Origin: Saccharopolyspora hordei
Lineage (GTDB): Bacteria > Actinomycetota > Actinomycetes > Mycobacteriales > Pseudonocardiaceae
NCBI RefSeq assembly: GCF_013410345.1
Contig: NZ_JACCFJ010000001.1
Span: 372,001 to 436,000 of the forward strand
Length of the DNA: 64,000 nt
Reading direction: 5' to 3'
Position 1 is the first letter of the stretch, and each line of letters starts with the position of its first letter. Made by a program: the position numbers and the translations under genes. The notes under the pieces were generated by a model. It searched no databases and was not told the origin of the DNA. It worked only from the letters and a program-made list of their open reading frames with translations. Positions 51,056 through 59,919 of this stretch are shown here, piece after piece.

Positions 51056-51757
51056 TCAACTCCGCCCGAAACCGATGTCCTCGGCTTCCTCCGCAGCCCG
51101 CCACGCCTCGTCCAGTTCCCGCACGTCAGCGCGGTTCCAGCGGCGTGACCACCCAGCCAGGTCGAGCAGGCCGGACAGCAGCCCGGCGGTGAAGCCCCAC
51201 ACCAGCATCCCGGGCACCAGGAAGGCCGGGCCGGCGTGCCGCCCGGTCAGCTGCACCCGCAGCCGGTTGGCCGGGTCGGTCAGCCAGGAGATCGGCACCC
51301 GGGCCACCGCGGCGGTCTCCCCGGGGTCGACCGGTGCCACCGGCGAGGGCTCGACCCAGTGCGCGAGCACCGGGGTCACCCGGAAGCCGGAGTGCGGGAC
51401 GTGCAGCTCGGGCAGGGTCACCAGCGGACGGACGCCCTCCGGCCGCAGCCCCACCTCCTCGACGGCCTCGCGGAGCGCGGCGTCGACCGGTCCACGATCG
51501 ACATCGTCGAGGGAGCCGCCGGGGAAGGCAACCTGGCCCGGGTGCGAGTTCAGCCCGTCCGCGCGGCGCAGGAGCAGCACGTCCGGGCCGCTCTCGCCCT
51601 CGCCGAAGAGGACGAGCACGGCGGCGGGCCGGGCGTCGGCCGGCGGGTCGGCCCGCGGCCAGCCGAAGTGTCCCGGGTCGAGCTCGGCGGCGCGCTCGAC
51701 CAGCGGCCGCAGCCATCCGGGCAGGTCAGCGGGGTCGACGAGCAGCTTCGAGCTCAT
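51056..51757 (-). CDS. Nudix hydrolase, CoA-pyrophosphatase-like
   Basis: The 233-residue product has the CoA-type Nudix region: LNSHPGQVAFPGGSLDDVD followed by ALREAVEEVGL (REUxEExGU). It should hydrolyse CoA or related nucleotide diphosphates to 4'-phosphopantetheine and 3',5'-ADP. The ATG overlaps the tlpA stop by four bases (ATGA), so it is coupled to tlpA and nth. The order nth-tlpA-Nudix-marP is the same as I recall for Rv3674c-Rv3671c. Confidence 0.9.
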   Translation of the reverse strand: MSSKLLVDPADLPGWLRPLVERAAELDPGHFGWPRADPPADARPAAVLVLFGEGESGPDVLLLRRADGLNSHPGQVAFPGGSLDDVDRGPVDAALREAVEEVGLRPEGVRPLVTLPELHVPHSGFRVTPVLAHWVEPSPVAPVDPGETAAVARVPISWLTDPANRLRVQLTGRHAGPAFLVPGMLVWGFTAGLLSGLLDLAGWSRRWNRADVRELDEAWRAAEEAEDIGFGRS

Positions 51758-52383
51758 GGCGCCCCCAAGGTGCGCTCGACGGCGGCCCGGACCTCGTCCG
51801 GCGTCTCGAACGCGACCGGCGGGTCGACGCGACGGAGCTCACCGGACCCGGTCACCACGTAGCTGATGGGGAGCACCGCGGGAGCGCCCAGCGCGGCGCG
51901 GACGCGGTTGTCGCCGTCGTGCACGGTGGGGAAGTGAACGCCGAGTTCGGTGAGCAGGTCAAGGCCGTCGGCGGGATCGCTGTCCACCTGCAACCCGATC
52001 ACCCGGATCGCGCCCGGCTGCTGGGCGTAGGCCTGCAGCGCCGGCAGCTCGGTGCGGCACGGCCCGCACCAGGTGGCCCACACGTTGACCAGCGTCGGCC
52101 GGCCGGCCACGGCCGCGCCCACGTCGACCGGCCTGCCGTCGGCCTGGCAGGTGCCGGTGACCCCGGCGAGCTGTGGCACGGTCCCGGGCCCCACCGGGCA
52201 GGGTTCGAGCGCCGCGGCGGCCCGCACGGCCGGGTCCACGGGCGCGGCCGCGGGCTGCGGCTCCGGCGCGGGCGCGGTCCGCTGCTCGGCGTCGCGCGGC
52301 CAGAGCGCGACCACGCCCAGCACCGCGAGCACGAGGACGACGAGGGTCCAGCGGATCTCGGTCCGGTAGGCGCGCAGGTTCAC
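51754..52383 (-). CDS. TlpA-like membrane-tethered thioredoxin
   Basis: The 209-residue product has an N-terminal signal anchor (about residues 12-30), a Pro/Ala linker and an extracytoplasmic thioredoxin domain with [13 protein letters not shown] (CxxC) and the cis-Pro region VLPISYVV. An additional pair of Cys (EPCPVG, GTCQAD) precedes the fold. It probably reduces or exchanges disulfides, for example in cytochrome maturation. Its GTG overlaps the nth stop (GTGA), indicating coupling. Confidence 0.9.
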   Translation of the reverse strand: MNLRAYRTEIRWTLVVLVLAVLGVVALWPRDAEQRTAPAPEPQPAAAPVDPAVRAAAALEPCPVGPGTVPQLAGVTGTCQADGRPVDVGAAVAGRPTLVNVWATWCGPCRTELPALQAYAQQPGAIRVIGLQVDSDPADGLDLLTELGVHFPTVHDGDNRVRAALGAPAVLPISYVVTGSGELRRVDPPVAFETPDEVRAAVERTLGAP

Positions 52384-53201
52384 GCCAGCGGCTCCTTGGC
52401 CGCGGCCTGCTCGACGGTGCGCTCCGGGACCTCCTCGACCACCCCGGCCAGCTCCAGCAGCCGCGGCGCCTCCGGGCCGCGGACCAGCTTCGCCGCGGCG
52501 GCGGGTTCGGTCGGGCCCAGCCCGTACGACGGGCAGTCCTTGGCCAGCAGGCAGGCACCGCAGGCGGGCTTGCGGGAGTGGCACACGCGGCGACCGTGGA
52601 AGATCACCCGGTGCGAGAGCATGGTCCACTCCTTGCGCGGGATGAGCTCGCCGACCGCGCGTTCGACCTTGACCGGGTCCTGCTCCTCGGTCCAGCCCCA
52701 GCGGCGGACCAGGCGCCCGAAGTGGGTGTCCACCGTGATGCCCGGCACACCGAAGGCGTTGCCCAAGATCACGTTGGCCGTCTTGCGGCCGATGCCGGGC
52801 AGCTCGACCAGCTCCTCGAGCGTCCGCGGCACCTCACCGCCGTGCTTGTCCACGAGCGCCGCGCCCAGGCCCATCAGCGACGCCGCCTTGTTCCGGTAGA
52901 AGCCGGTGGAGCGGATCATCTCCTCCAGCTCGGTGCGGTCGGCGCCCGCGTAGTCGGCGGCCGTCGGGTACTTCGCGAACAGCGCCGGGGTGACCTCGTT
53001 GACCCGCTTGTCGGTGCACTGCGCGGACAGGATGGTCGCGACGGCGAGCTCGAGCGGGGTGCCGAAGTCCAGCTCGCAGTGCGCGTCCGGGTAGGCTTCG
53101 GTCAGGGCTCGCACCATCCGGCGAGCTCGCCTCACCAGGCCGAGCCGGGTTTCACCACCCGCGCGAGGCCTGGGCTTCTTGGTTCGAGCCAGATCCGACA
53201 C
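52380..53201 (-). CDS. nth: Endonuclease III
   Basis: The 273-residue DNA glycosylase/AP lyase removes oxidised pyrimidines. It has the helix-hairpin-helix [13 protein letters not shown] with the catalytic Lys, the catalytic Asp in VDTHFGRL, and the [4Fe-4S] ligands in [17 protein letters not shown]. About 20 basic residues are added at the N-terminus and 45 at the C-terminus relative to E. coli Nth. TAGTCT ends six bases before GTG 53201, so the message may be leaderless; an internal start a little downstream is possible. Confidence 0.95.
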   Translation of the reverse strand: MSDLARTKKPRPRAGGETRLGLVRRARRMVRALTEAYPDAHCELDFGTPLELAVATILSAQCTDKRVNEVTPALFAKYPTAADYAGADRTELEEMIRSTGFYRNKAASLMGLGAALVDKHGGEVPRTLEELVELPGIGRKTANVILGNAFGVPGITVDTHFGRLVRRWGWTEEQDPVKVERAVGELIPRKEWTMLSHRVIFHGRRVCHSRKPACGACLLAKDCPSYGLGPTEPAAAAKLVRGPEAPRLLELAGVVEEVPERTVEQAAAKEPLA

Positions 53202-53310
53202 CCCACCAGACTACGGATCGGGCTGACGCGGACGGTGCCCGTACCGGCTCGCCACCGTCAACCGGACCCCGGTTGCACCCTGCTCGACGGCATGCGTGAG
53301 GATGGGAATC

Positions 53311-53568
53311 ATGGTGGCTGCCTGGTTCGTCATCGTCGTGCCGCTGGTGATCATGTTCTTCACGCTCTTCATGGAGCGCGTGGAGGCCCGCCTGCGGCAC
53401 GTGGCGGTGCAGGAGAACGAGGTGGAAGAGCTGCTGGAGAACGCTCGCCCCGACGAGGTGCGGGCGCTGTTCCGGCAAGGTATTGGACGAGCGCTGGAGT
53501 TGTTCCAGCTTCGCAGGGTGGGACGCGCCGGTAGGCTGCGTACTCGCCGTTCGCGTGACCAGATTTAG
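53311..53568 (+). CDS. Small membrane protein of unknown function (Rv3675-like)
   Basis: The 85-residue product begins with one membrane helix (MVAAWFVIVVPLVIMFFTLF) followed by a charged, helical cytoplasmic part rich in Glu and Arg. It sits between nth and crp exactly as Rv3675 does in M. tuberculosis. ATG 53311 is favoured because GAGG stands ten bases upstream; ATG or GTG codons up to 15 bases earlier are alternatives. Function is unknown. Confidence 0.7.
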   Translation: MVAAWFVIVVPLVIMFFTLFMERVEARLRHVAVQENEVEELLENARPDEVRALFRQGIGRALELFQLRRVGRAGRLRTRRSRDQI

Positions 53569-53664
53569 AATTGCTGGTAGTGATCGGCGGCACACCGCCA
53601 GACGCGCGCACGCCGCGGGTCCGGCACCACAGCAAGCCGCCGCGTCTCAACATGGAGGGACGAG

Positions 53665-54339
53665 GTGGACGAGACCCTGGCCCGGGCCGGCATCTTCCAA
53701 GGAGTGGAGCCGGCCGCGGCGGAGGCCCTGGCACAGTCGTTGGAACCCGTGGAGTTCCCGCGCGGTCACGTGATCTTCGCCGAGGGCGAGCCGGGTGACC
53801 GGCTCTACATCATCCAGTCCGGCAAGGTGAAGCTCGGACGCAAGTCCCCAGACGGCAGGGAGAACCTGCTGGCGATCATGGGGCCGTCGGACATGTTCGG
53901 CGAGCTGTCCATCTTCGACCCCGGGCCGCGGACGTCGACGGCGACCACGGTCACCGAGGTCCGCGCGTTGAGCATGGACCGCTCGGCGCTGCGGCAGTGG
54001 ATCAGCACCCGACCGGAGATCGCCGAGCAGCTGCTCCGCGTGGTGGCCCGTCGCTTGCGGCGCACCAACGGCATGCTGGCGGACTTGATCTTCACCGACG
54101 TTCCGGGCCGCGTCGCCAAGGCGCTGCTGCAGCTCGCGCAGCGCTTCGGCAGCCAGGAGGCGGGCCTGCTGCGGGTCACCCACGACCTGACGCAGGAGGA
54201 GATCGCGCAGTACGTCGGCGCGTCGCGGGAGACCGTGAACAAGGCGCTGGCGGACTTCGCGCACCGCGGCTGGCTGCGGCTCGAGGGCAAGAGCGTGCTC
54301 ATCCTCGACCCGGAGCGGCTCGCTCGACGCGCCCGCTGA
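53665..54339 (+). CDS. crp: CRP/FNR-family cAMP-responsive regulator
   Basis: The 224-residue global regulator has an N-terminal cyclic-nucleotide-binding domain ([38 protein letters not shown], with the phosphate-binding Arg-Thr/Ser) and a C-terminal winged helix whose recognition helix is in [20 protein letters not shown]. It matches Rv3676/GlxR in length and position. GTG 53665 follows GGAGGG. A hairpin terminates the gene. acs, nhaA and the nearby redox genes are plausible targets but no exact TGTGAN6TCACA site was found in the window. Confidence 0.96.
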   Translation: MDETLARAGIFQGVEPAAAEALAQSLEPVEFPRGHVIFAEGEPGDRLYIIQSGKVKLGRKSPDGRENLLAIMGPSDMFGELSIFDPGPRTSTATTVTEVRALSMDRSALRQWISTRPEIAEQLLRVVARRLRRTNGMLADLIFTDVPGRVAKALLQLAQRFGSQEAGLLRVTHDLTQEEIAQYVGASRETVNKALADFAHRGWLRLEGKSVLILDPERLARRAR

Positions 54340-54360
54340 ACAGCGCTGCTACGCGCGTGA

Positions 54361-54411
54361 ACTGACGCGCGTCGGCCGACGGGTCCGGGAACGGTTCCCG
54401 GGTTCGTCAGT
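54361..54411 (+). terminator. Two-tier hairpin terminator of crp
   Basis: An outer ACTGACG/CGTCAGT stem (54361-54367, 54405-54411) encloses a CCGGGAA/TTCCCGG stem (54385-54391, 54395-54401), 21 bases past the stop. Confidence 0.7.
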
Positions 54412-54895
54412 CGACGCGCGTTCTTTCGCGTCTGGGCGGCGGCGCTCCTCGCCACCGCTCGCGCCTGGTGGACGTGGGTCACCTGGGGCTGGCGGGGCGA
54501 GGTGGACGCGCGTCGGCCGGGTCATCGCTCCGGTGACGACAGCGGCCGACTGCCACAGATGTGTGGAGAGGCTGGGCGCCGCCCCCGACGCGGCGCGCCA
54601 GCCCCTCCACAGTGTGCGTGGTTGATCCCCCGACGACCAACCACGCTCCCCCGATCCTCCGGTGCGTCGGCCCCGAATCCTCAACACCGGAGGAATGCCT
54701 CTTCTCGACGATGCTGCACGACGGGCGTCGCCAGCAAGACCCTCTCACCTACCAGGACGCAGCCCCCCAGGGCTGGGTTGCAGAGTTCACCCGTACCGGG
54801 TAACTCGCCCTCCAGTGTGCCTCGGGGAACGGGGCTGTGGGCAAGGCCGAAAGTCCCCATTCTTCGCTGGTGAGCGGGATTACCCACCGGGTGTT
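54412..54895. other. Intergenic region with a hairpin, no recognised gene
   Basis: A 9-bp stem GCGTGGTTG/CAACCACGC lies at 54616-54646. Several short frames exist on both strands, but none has a start with Shine-Dalgarno and a recognisable product. Confidence 0.5.
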
Positions 54896-54911
54896 TGGTA
54901 CTGGAGTACCA
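54896..54911. promoter_or_regulatory. Perfect palindrome in the MFS promoter
   Basis: TGGTACT-GG-AGTACCA lies just upstream of a GATACT -10 (54919-54924), which ends seven bases before the MFS GTG. A repressor site is likely. Confidence 0.55.
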
Positions 54912-54931
54912 CTATCGGGATACTGGATCGC

Positions 54932-56164
54932 GTGTCGTCCTCCGCGTCGCTCTCCGACTACCGAACGGCCCTGACCGCGCCCGGCGCCCGAGGACCGGTC
55001 ATCACCTCGCTGCTCGGCCGCCTGCCGATCGCCATGATCGGTCTCGCCCTCATGCTCTACGTGCAGCGCGAGACCGGGTCGTTCGCGGCCGCCGGGCTGG
55101 TCTCGGCGGGTGCGCTGGTCGGCGTCGCGTGCGGTTCGGTCGTGCAGGGCCGGGTCATGGACCGGGTCGGGCCGACGAAGCCGCTGCTGGTCATGTCCGC
55201 GGTGTTCGCGGCGCTGGTGGCCGCCGGGGTCGTGGTCATCGAGCTGCACGCCCCGGTGGCGCTGATGACCGCGCTCGCGGTCCTGGTGGGCGCCAGCCAG
55301 CCGATGGTGGGGCCGGCCTCCCGGGCCCTGTGGGCGCAGCTGCTGCCGCCCGGCCCGGCGCGGGACGCCGCGTACTCGTACGAGGCCATCAGCATGGAGA
55401 CCTTCTTCATCCTCGGTCCGGGCCTGGCCGGCCTGCTGGTGGCCATGCCGTGGCCGGGCACCGGGCTCGTGGCCGGCGCGGCGTGCATGGTGCTCGGCAG
55501 CGTCGGTTTCGCCTCGACCCGCGCCGCCCGCGCCCAGCGGCCGGAACCGGCGCGCGGCGGCGGCAGCCTGCTCGGCGCGCTCGCCAGCCCGGGCATGCGC
55601 ACGGTGGCGCTGGCCGCGCTGGGCTTCGGCGCCCTGATCGGCTTCATCGAGGTCGGCGTGCCCGCCGCCGCGGTCGGCGCCGGCCACCCCACCGCCGGTG
55701 GCCTGCTGCTGAGCGTGCTGTCGGTGAGCTCGGTGGTCGTGGGCATCGCCTACGGCGTGCGCCCCTGGCCGCGCCCGATGCACCTGCGCCTGCCCGCGCT
55801 GCTGTTCGGGTTCGCCGCGCTGATCACCCTGCTGGCCCTGCCGGGCACGCTGTGGGGCCTGTGCCTCGCGCTGCTGGTGGTGGGCAGCCTGATCACCCCG
55901 CAGTCCACGGCGCACTCGATGGCCATCGAGATCGCCGCCCCCGAGGGCACCGCGACGGAGGCGTTCGGCTGGGTGGTCACCTCGGTGACGCTCGGCGCGG
56001 CCCTCGGCCAGTCGGTCAGCGGCCAGCTGGTCGAGCTCAGCGGCCCGCCGGCGTCCTTCCTCACCGCGAGCGCGGTGGGCGTCGTCCTCGCCGCCGTCCT
56101 CTGGCTGCGCCGCAGCACCCTCCTCCCCCGCACCCGCGAGGACCTCTCCCTCGCCGGCAGGTGA
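54932..56164 (+). CDS. MFS transporter, 12-TM
   Basis: The 410-residue product has about 12 hydrophobic helices in two halves, with a short first loop (LLGRLPIAMIGLALMLYVQR) and a motif-A-like GRVMDRVGPTKPLLV between helices 2 and 3. It resembles the sugar/drug-efflux or nucleoside-exporter-like actinobacterial MFS proteins with no defined substrate. No Shine-Dalgarno precedes GTG 54932; the GATACT hexamer seven bases upstream suggests a leaderless transcript under control of the adjacent palindrome. It is inserted between crp and the MBL gene relative to M. tuberculosis. Confidence 0.88.
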   Translation: MSSSASLSDYRTALTAPGARGPVITSLLGRLPIAMIGLALMLYVQRETGSFAAAGLVSAGALVGVACGSVVQGRVMDRVGPTKPLLVMSAVFAALVAAGVVVIELHAPVALMTALAVLVGASQPMVGPASRALWAQLLPPGPARDAAYSYEAISMETFFILGPGLAGLLVAMPWPGTGLVAGAACMVLGSVGFASTRAARAQRPEPARGGGSLLGALASPGMRTVALAALGFGALIGFIEVGVPAAAVGAGHPTAGGLLLSVLSVSSVVVGIAYGVRPWPRPMHLRLPALLFGFAALITLLALPGTLWGLCLALLVVGSLITPQSTAHSMAIEIAAPEGTATEAFGWVVTSVTLGAALGQSVSGQLVELSGPPASFLTASAVGVVLAAVLWLRRSTLLPRTREDLSLAGR

Positions 56165-56170
56165 CGCGCG

Positions 56171-56959
56171 TCAGGCGGTCTCGCGGAGGTAGGTGAGCTG
56201 GGCCTGGACCGTGAGGTCGGCGGCGGGCCAGACCGAGCGGTCCACGTCGGCGTAGACCACCTCCACCACCTGGCGCGGGGTGGCGTCGGGGCCGAGGTCG
56301 GCCAGGGCCGCGCGGACCTGGTCGAGGCGCTGGTGGCGGTGCTGGAGGTAGTGCTCGGCGACCGTGCGGGCGTCCGGGAGGTCGGGGCCGTGGCCGGGGA
56401 GCACCCGCAGGCCCTCGGGGAGGTCGGCCAGGCGGCGCAGCGACTCCAGGTAGGAGCCCAGGTGGCCGTCCGGGTGGGCGACCACCGTCGTCCCGCGGCC
56501 CAGGACGCTGTCGCCGGTGAACACCGCCGGCTCGTCGCCGTCGACGACGAAGCAGACCGAGTCCGCGGTGTGGCCGGGCGTGGCCAGCACCCGCAGCTCG
56601 ACGCCGCCCGCCTCGACGACCTCACCGTCCCGGAGCGGTTCCCCGTCCCGGCACAGGGCCGGGTCCAGCGCGCGCACCGGGGCGCCGGTGAGCTCCACGA
56701 ACCGCGCGACGCCGTCGGTGTGGTCGGGGTGGTGGTGGGTCAGCAGCACCAGCGACACCGGGCCGTGGTCGGCCACCCGCCGCAGGTGGTCGGCGTCCTC
56801 CGGGCCCGGGTCGATCACCACGCGGCCCGCCGCGCCGGGCTCACCCACCACCCAGGTGTTGGTGCCCTCCAGGGTCATCGGCGACGGGTTGTGCGCCAGC
56901 AGCACCGACGCGTACCGGGTCACCGGGCGCAGCGTCCCGTGGGCGGGGTGCTCGGTCAT
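56171..56959 (-). CDS. Metallo-beta-lactamase-fold hydrolase (Rv3677c-like)
   Basis: The 262-residue product is an LACTB2/glyoxalase-II-like MBL protein: THHHPDHTDGVARF, GHTADSVCF, FTGDSVLGRGTTVV and LPGHGPD supply the metal ligands. The C-terminal extension (EHYLQHRHQRLDQVRAAL) is typical of LACTB2-like enzymes, several of which are RNases or thioester hydrolases. ATG 56959 follows GAGGAGG and overlaps the Nudix stop by four bases. Substrate is unknown. Confidence 0.9.
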   Translation of the reverse strand: MTEHPAHGTLRPVTRYASVLLAHNPSPMTLEGTNTWVVGEPGAAGRVVIDPGPEDADHLRRVADHGPVSLVLLTHHHPDHTDGVARFVELTGAPVRALDPALCRDGEPLRDGEVVEAGGVELRVLATPGHTADSVCFVVDGDEPAVFTGDSVLGRGTTVVAHPDGHLGSYLESLRRLADLPEGLRVLPGHGPDLPDARTVAEHYLQHRHQRLDQVRAALADLGPDATPRQVVEVVYADVDRSVWPAADLTVQAQLTYLRETA

Positions 56960-57786
56960 CTCGCCTCCTCGAAACCGGGTTCTCCGGGGAGCAGCACGTG
57001 CCAGCGCTCGCCGCGCCGCACCAGCTTCGGGATGATCTTCTGCAGCGTCCGCTCGGCCGCGACCGCGCTCGCCGCGCTGTCGTGCTCGGCGAGCTCCTCC
57101 AGCGTCACGCGGGTCGGCGGGAGCAGGTGGGTGCGGCCCTCCGCGAAGTCCTCCAGCGCCCGCTGCGGCGTCGACCAGTACGCGTGGGACGCCTCGGACG
57201 TGCTGCCGTCGGCCTGCTGACCGGTGGGCATCGCGGCGAGGAAGAAGCGCGTGTCGTAGCGGCGCGGCTCCTGCTCCGGGGTCACCCAGTGCGCCCACGG
57301 GCGCAGCAGGTCCGCGCGCAGCACCAGGTCCGCACCGGCCAGGAACTCCGCCAGCGACAGGTCGCGGGCGACGAGCCCCGCGCGGGCCTCCGTGTAGCGG
57401 CTGGTGTCGCCGACGACGGTCGTCGGGTCCGGTCCGGCGAGCAGCACACCGGACTCCTCGAAGGTCTCGCGCACGGCCGCGCACACCAGCGCCCGCGCCA
57501 CCTCCGGGGAACAGCCGAACCGCTCGGCCCACCACTCCGGCCCGGGCCCGTGCCAGGCCACCGAGTGGTCCGCGTCGCGCGGGTCGACCCCGCCGCCCGG
57601 GAAGACGGTCATGCCCCCGGCGAAGGCCATCCCCTTCACCCGGCGTTGCAGGAACACCTCGGGGCCCGCGGAACCGTCCCGGACGAGCACCACGGTCGCC
57701 GCGTCCTTGGGGACGACCGGGCCGCCCTCGGGCGTCCTGGGCTCGAACCCCGCCGGCAGGGAACGCCCTCCAGGGTTGACCACCAT
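56956..57786 (-). CDS. Nudix hydrolase (NUDT19/RNase-like type)
   Basis: The 276-residue protein has a Nudix domain with an interrupted box: GGMTVFPGGGVDPRDAD, an insertion, then AAVRETFEESGVLL carrying the REUxEExGU half. This insertion-bearing layout is seen in NUDT19-like acyl-CoA/CoA diphosphatases. TAGGGT ends seven bases before ATG 57786 and no Shine-Dalgarno is seen, so the operon with the MBL gene is probably leaderless. The two genes are translationally coupled. Confidence 0.85.
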   Translation of the reverse strand: MVVNPGGRSLPAGFEPRTPEGGPVVPKDAATVVLVRDGSAGPEVFLQRRVKGMAFAGGMTVFPGGGVDPRDADHSVAWHGPGPEWWAERFGCSPEVARALVCAAVRETFEESGVLLAGPDPTTVVGDTSRYTEARAGLVARDLSLAEFLAGADLVLRADLLRPWAHWVTPEQEPRRYDTRFFLAAMPTGQQADGSTSEASHAYWSTPQRALEDFAEGRTHLLPPTRVTLEELAEHDSAASAVAAERTLQKIIPKLVRRGERWHVLLPGEPGFEEAR

Positions 57787-57888
57787 GCCGGACACCCTAT
57801 GCCGGAAAGCCGCGATGTCCACCAGATCGTGTTGTGCAGCTCGCGCCGCACCCCCCGACTGCCGTAGCGGGCCCGGGTCATCGGCACC

Positions 57889-58785
57889 ATGGGCGGCATG
57901 GACGGAGCACTGCGGGTCGGCCTGGTCGGAGCGGGGCCGTGGGCGCACCGGGTGCACGCCCCCGGGCTGCGGGAGCACCCGGGCACCCGGTTGGCGGCGG
58001 TGTGGGCGCGGCGGCCCGAGGCGGCCGAGGCCCTCGCCGCGGAGCACGGCGCGGACGCCGCGGGCAGCGTCGACGAGCTGCTCGACGCCGTCGACGCGGT
58101 GGCGTTCGCGGTGCCGCCGTCAGTGCAGGCCGAGCTGGCTCCGCGCGCGGCCCGCGCGGGCAAGCACCTGGTCCTGGAGAAGCCGCTGGCGGCCGACCCG
58201 GCGGGCGCCGAGGGGATCGTCCAGGCGGTGAGCGAGTCTGGGGTCGCGGCGCTGGTGGTGCTCACCCGGCGCTTCGCGCCGGAGGTGCGGCACTGGCTGG
58301 CCGAGCTGCGGGAGCTCGGCGGCTGGCAGGGCGGCACCGGGCGCTGGCTGGCCGGTGGGCTGCTGGCGGGCGACTACGCGGCCTCGCCGTGGCGGCAGGA
58401 GGACGACGGCGCGCTCGTCGACGCGGGCCCGCACGCGATCGACCTGCTCGACGCCGCGCTCGGCGAGATCGAGCAGGTGCTCTTCGCGCGCCGCGACGCC
58501 CACGGGCTGTGGCAGCTGGTGTTCGGCCACCGGGGCGGCGCGACCAGCACGCTCACCCTCTCGCTGCGGGTGCCGGTGCAGCCGTCGCTGGTGGACTTCG
58601 CGGTGTACGGCGAGCACGGCTGCGCGCCGCTGGGCAGCCGCCGCACCGCGGCGCGCGAGTGCTACGCGAACCTGCTCGACGACCTGCTGGCGATGGTGCG
58701 CGACGGGCGGACCGGCCACCCGTGCGACGTGCGCCGGGGCCTGCACCTGCAGCGGGTGCTCGCCGACGTGCTCAAGGCCCGCTGA
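57889..58785 (+). CDS. Gfo/Idh/MocA-family oxidoreductase
   Basis: The 298-residue product has an N-terminal Rossmann fold (RVGLVGAGPWAHRVHAPGLR), the conserved EKPLAADPAGAEG block with the catalytic Lys, and a C-terminal beta-sheet domain with DAGPHAIDLLDAALG as the His-containing motif. Such enzymes oxidise or reduce sugars or cyclitols with NAD(P). The substrate is unknown. Two ATG codons nine bases apart (57889, 57898) are both possible starts. It diverges from the Nudix gene and is convergent to the next gene. Confidence 0.9.
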   Translation: MGGMDGALRVGLVGAGPWAHRVHAPGLREHPGTRLAAVWARRPEAAEALAAEHGADAAGSVDELLDAVDAVAFAVPPSVQAELAPRAARAGKHLVLEKPLAADPAGAEGIVQAVSESGVAALVVLTRRFAPEVRHWLAELRELGGWQGGTGRWLAGGLLAGDYAASPWRQEDDGALVDAGPHAIDLLDAALGEIEQVLFARRDAHGLWQLVFGHRGGATSTLTLSLRVPVQPSLVDFAVYGEHGCAPLGSRRTAARECYANLLDDLLAMVRDGRTGHPCDVRRGLHLQRVLADVLKAR

Positions 58786-58793
58786 GCGCGGGG

Positions 58794-59891
58794 TCAGGAG
58801 CGCTGCTGCTGCGGGGCGTAGGCCTGGTTGGTGGCCGGGGTCGCGCCGATCGGCGGGAAGCCGCCCGTGCCGCCCGGCATGGTCGAGGTCCAGCTCTCCT
58901 CGCCGCCCTTCGCCCCGTTCTGGCGGCGCGGCGGGCCGGACCGGTCCTGCTCGCGCTGGGCCAGCTCCTCGTGCAGCTTCCGCAGCAGGTTGCGCTCCCG
59001 GTCGGTCAGCTTCGCGTCGACCGCCGCGGGCACGCGCATGCCCGCGCCCTCGGTGGTGGTGGCCTCGGCGCGCGGGGCGAGCGCGGGTTCGGCCGCCGGG
59101 GCCTCCTCGCGCTGCGGCTCCGCGCCGTGCCGCCGCTCCTCCTCCTCGACGCGCGGCTCCGCGGCGGGCGCCGGCGGCGCGGCGGCGGTTTGCGGTTCGC
59201 GCTGCTCCGCCGCGGGGCTCGGGGCGGGACGCTGCTCGGCGGCCGCGCGCGGCTCCTCCTCGGGCCGCTCCCGCTCCTGCTCGGCCTGGTCCAGGTGCAC
59301 GCGGTGGGCCGCGGCGAGGGCGTCACGGTGGTACTCGGGCAGCTCGGCGCCGCTGTCGAAGACCTCCACCGAGCAGTGCAGGCCCGCACGGCGCAGGGCC
59401 TCGATGAGCTGGTAGGCGATCGCCGAGGTGGAGCCGTCGGCGCCGACCTCGGCGAGCAGGACGCGGTGCGGCACCGCGCCGTAGCTCGCGCCCGCCGGGG
59501 TGGCCCGGGCCGCGCACCACAGGCCGCGCAGGCCGTGGAGCCGGCCGGTGATCGGGGCCAGCGCCTCGACCAGGTCGGTGTCGAGCTGCTCGGGCTCGCC
59601 GAAGCGGTGCTCCTCGACGGGCACCGCGTCCACCACCTGCAGCCGGTCGGCGAGGGCCTGCGCGGAGCGGGTCTCGTCGAGCACCCGGCGCAGGTGGTAC
59701 TGCTCGGTCGAGTTCACCGGGATGCGACCGGCGATCAGGCAGCCGGTGAGGTACTCCGCCGCGGCGGCCGGGAGCCCCTCGCCCAGCAGTTCGCGGGCCG
59801 CGTTGATCCCGTCGTCGTCCACCCGCCCGGCCATGGCCAGCAGGAGGTTGTGCAGCCGGTCCTCCGGTCCGGCTCCCTCAGCCACGTGCAC
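58794..59891 (-). CDS. Protein of unknown function with disordered C-terminal half (tandem paralogue A)
   Basis: The 365-residue product has a folded N-terminal half (about 1-190) related to the upstream gene 59920-60528: both share a Leu-rich helical block (LLLAMAGRV against LLLRLADRL) and a beta-strand segment ending VEVFDSGAELPEYHRDAL against VEVLPPELEPTDYHRAAL. Residues 195-365 are Glu/Pro/Ala/Arg-rich and probably disordered, with a short basic helical block (LTDRERNLLRKLHEELAQRE) and a Gly/Pro/Gln tail. GTG 59891 follows AAGGAGG; another GTG is three bases upstream. No known domain is recognised. Confidence 0.7.
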   Translation of the reverse strand: MHVAEGAGPEDRLHNLLLAMAGRVDDDGINAARELLGEGLPAAAAEYLTGCLIAGRIPVNSTEQYHLRRVLDETRSAQALADRLQVVDAVPVEEHRFGEPEQLDTDLVEALAPITGRLHGLRGLWCAARATPAGASYGAVPHRVLLAEVGADGSTSAIAYQLIEALRRAGLHCSVEVFDSGAELPEYHRDALAAAHRVHLDQAEQERERPEEEPRAAAEQRPAPSPAAEQREPQTAAAPPAPAAEPRVEEEERRHGAEPQREEAPAAEPALAPRAEATTTEGAGMRVPAAVDAKLTDRERNLLRKLHEELAQREQDRSGPPRRQNGAKGGEESWTSTMPGGTGGFPPIGATPATNQAYAPQQQRS

Positions 59892-59919
59892 CACGTTGCC
59901 TCCTTCGGATGTCGGCCGT

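Noticed and set aside
54561..54803. Short plus-strand frame ending in a gene-like helical segment
   Set aside because: No start codon with a ribosome site stands near the gene-like part, and the remainder is Pro/Arg-rich like other shadow frames.
54364..56172. Three copies of the palindrome GACGCGCGTC around the second MFS gene
   Set aside because: In DNA this rich in GC a ten-base CG palindrome recurs easily; one copy lies at a gene end and there is no common position relative to promoters.
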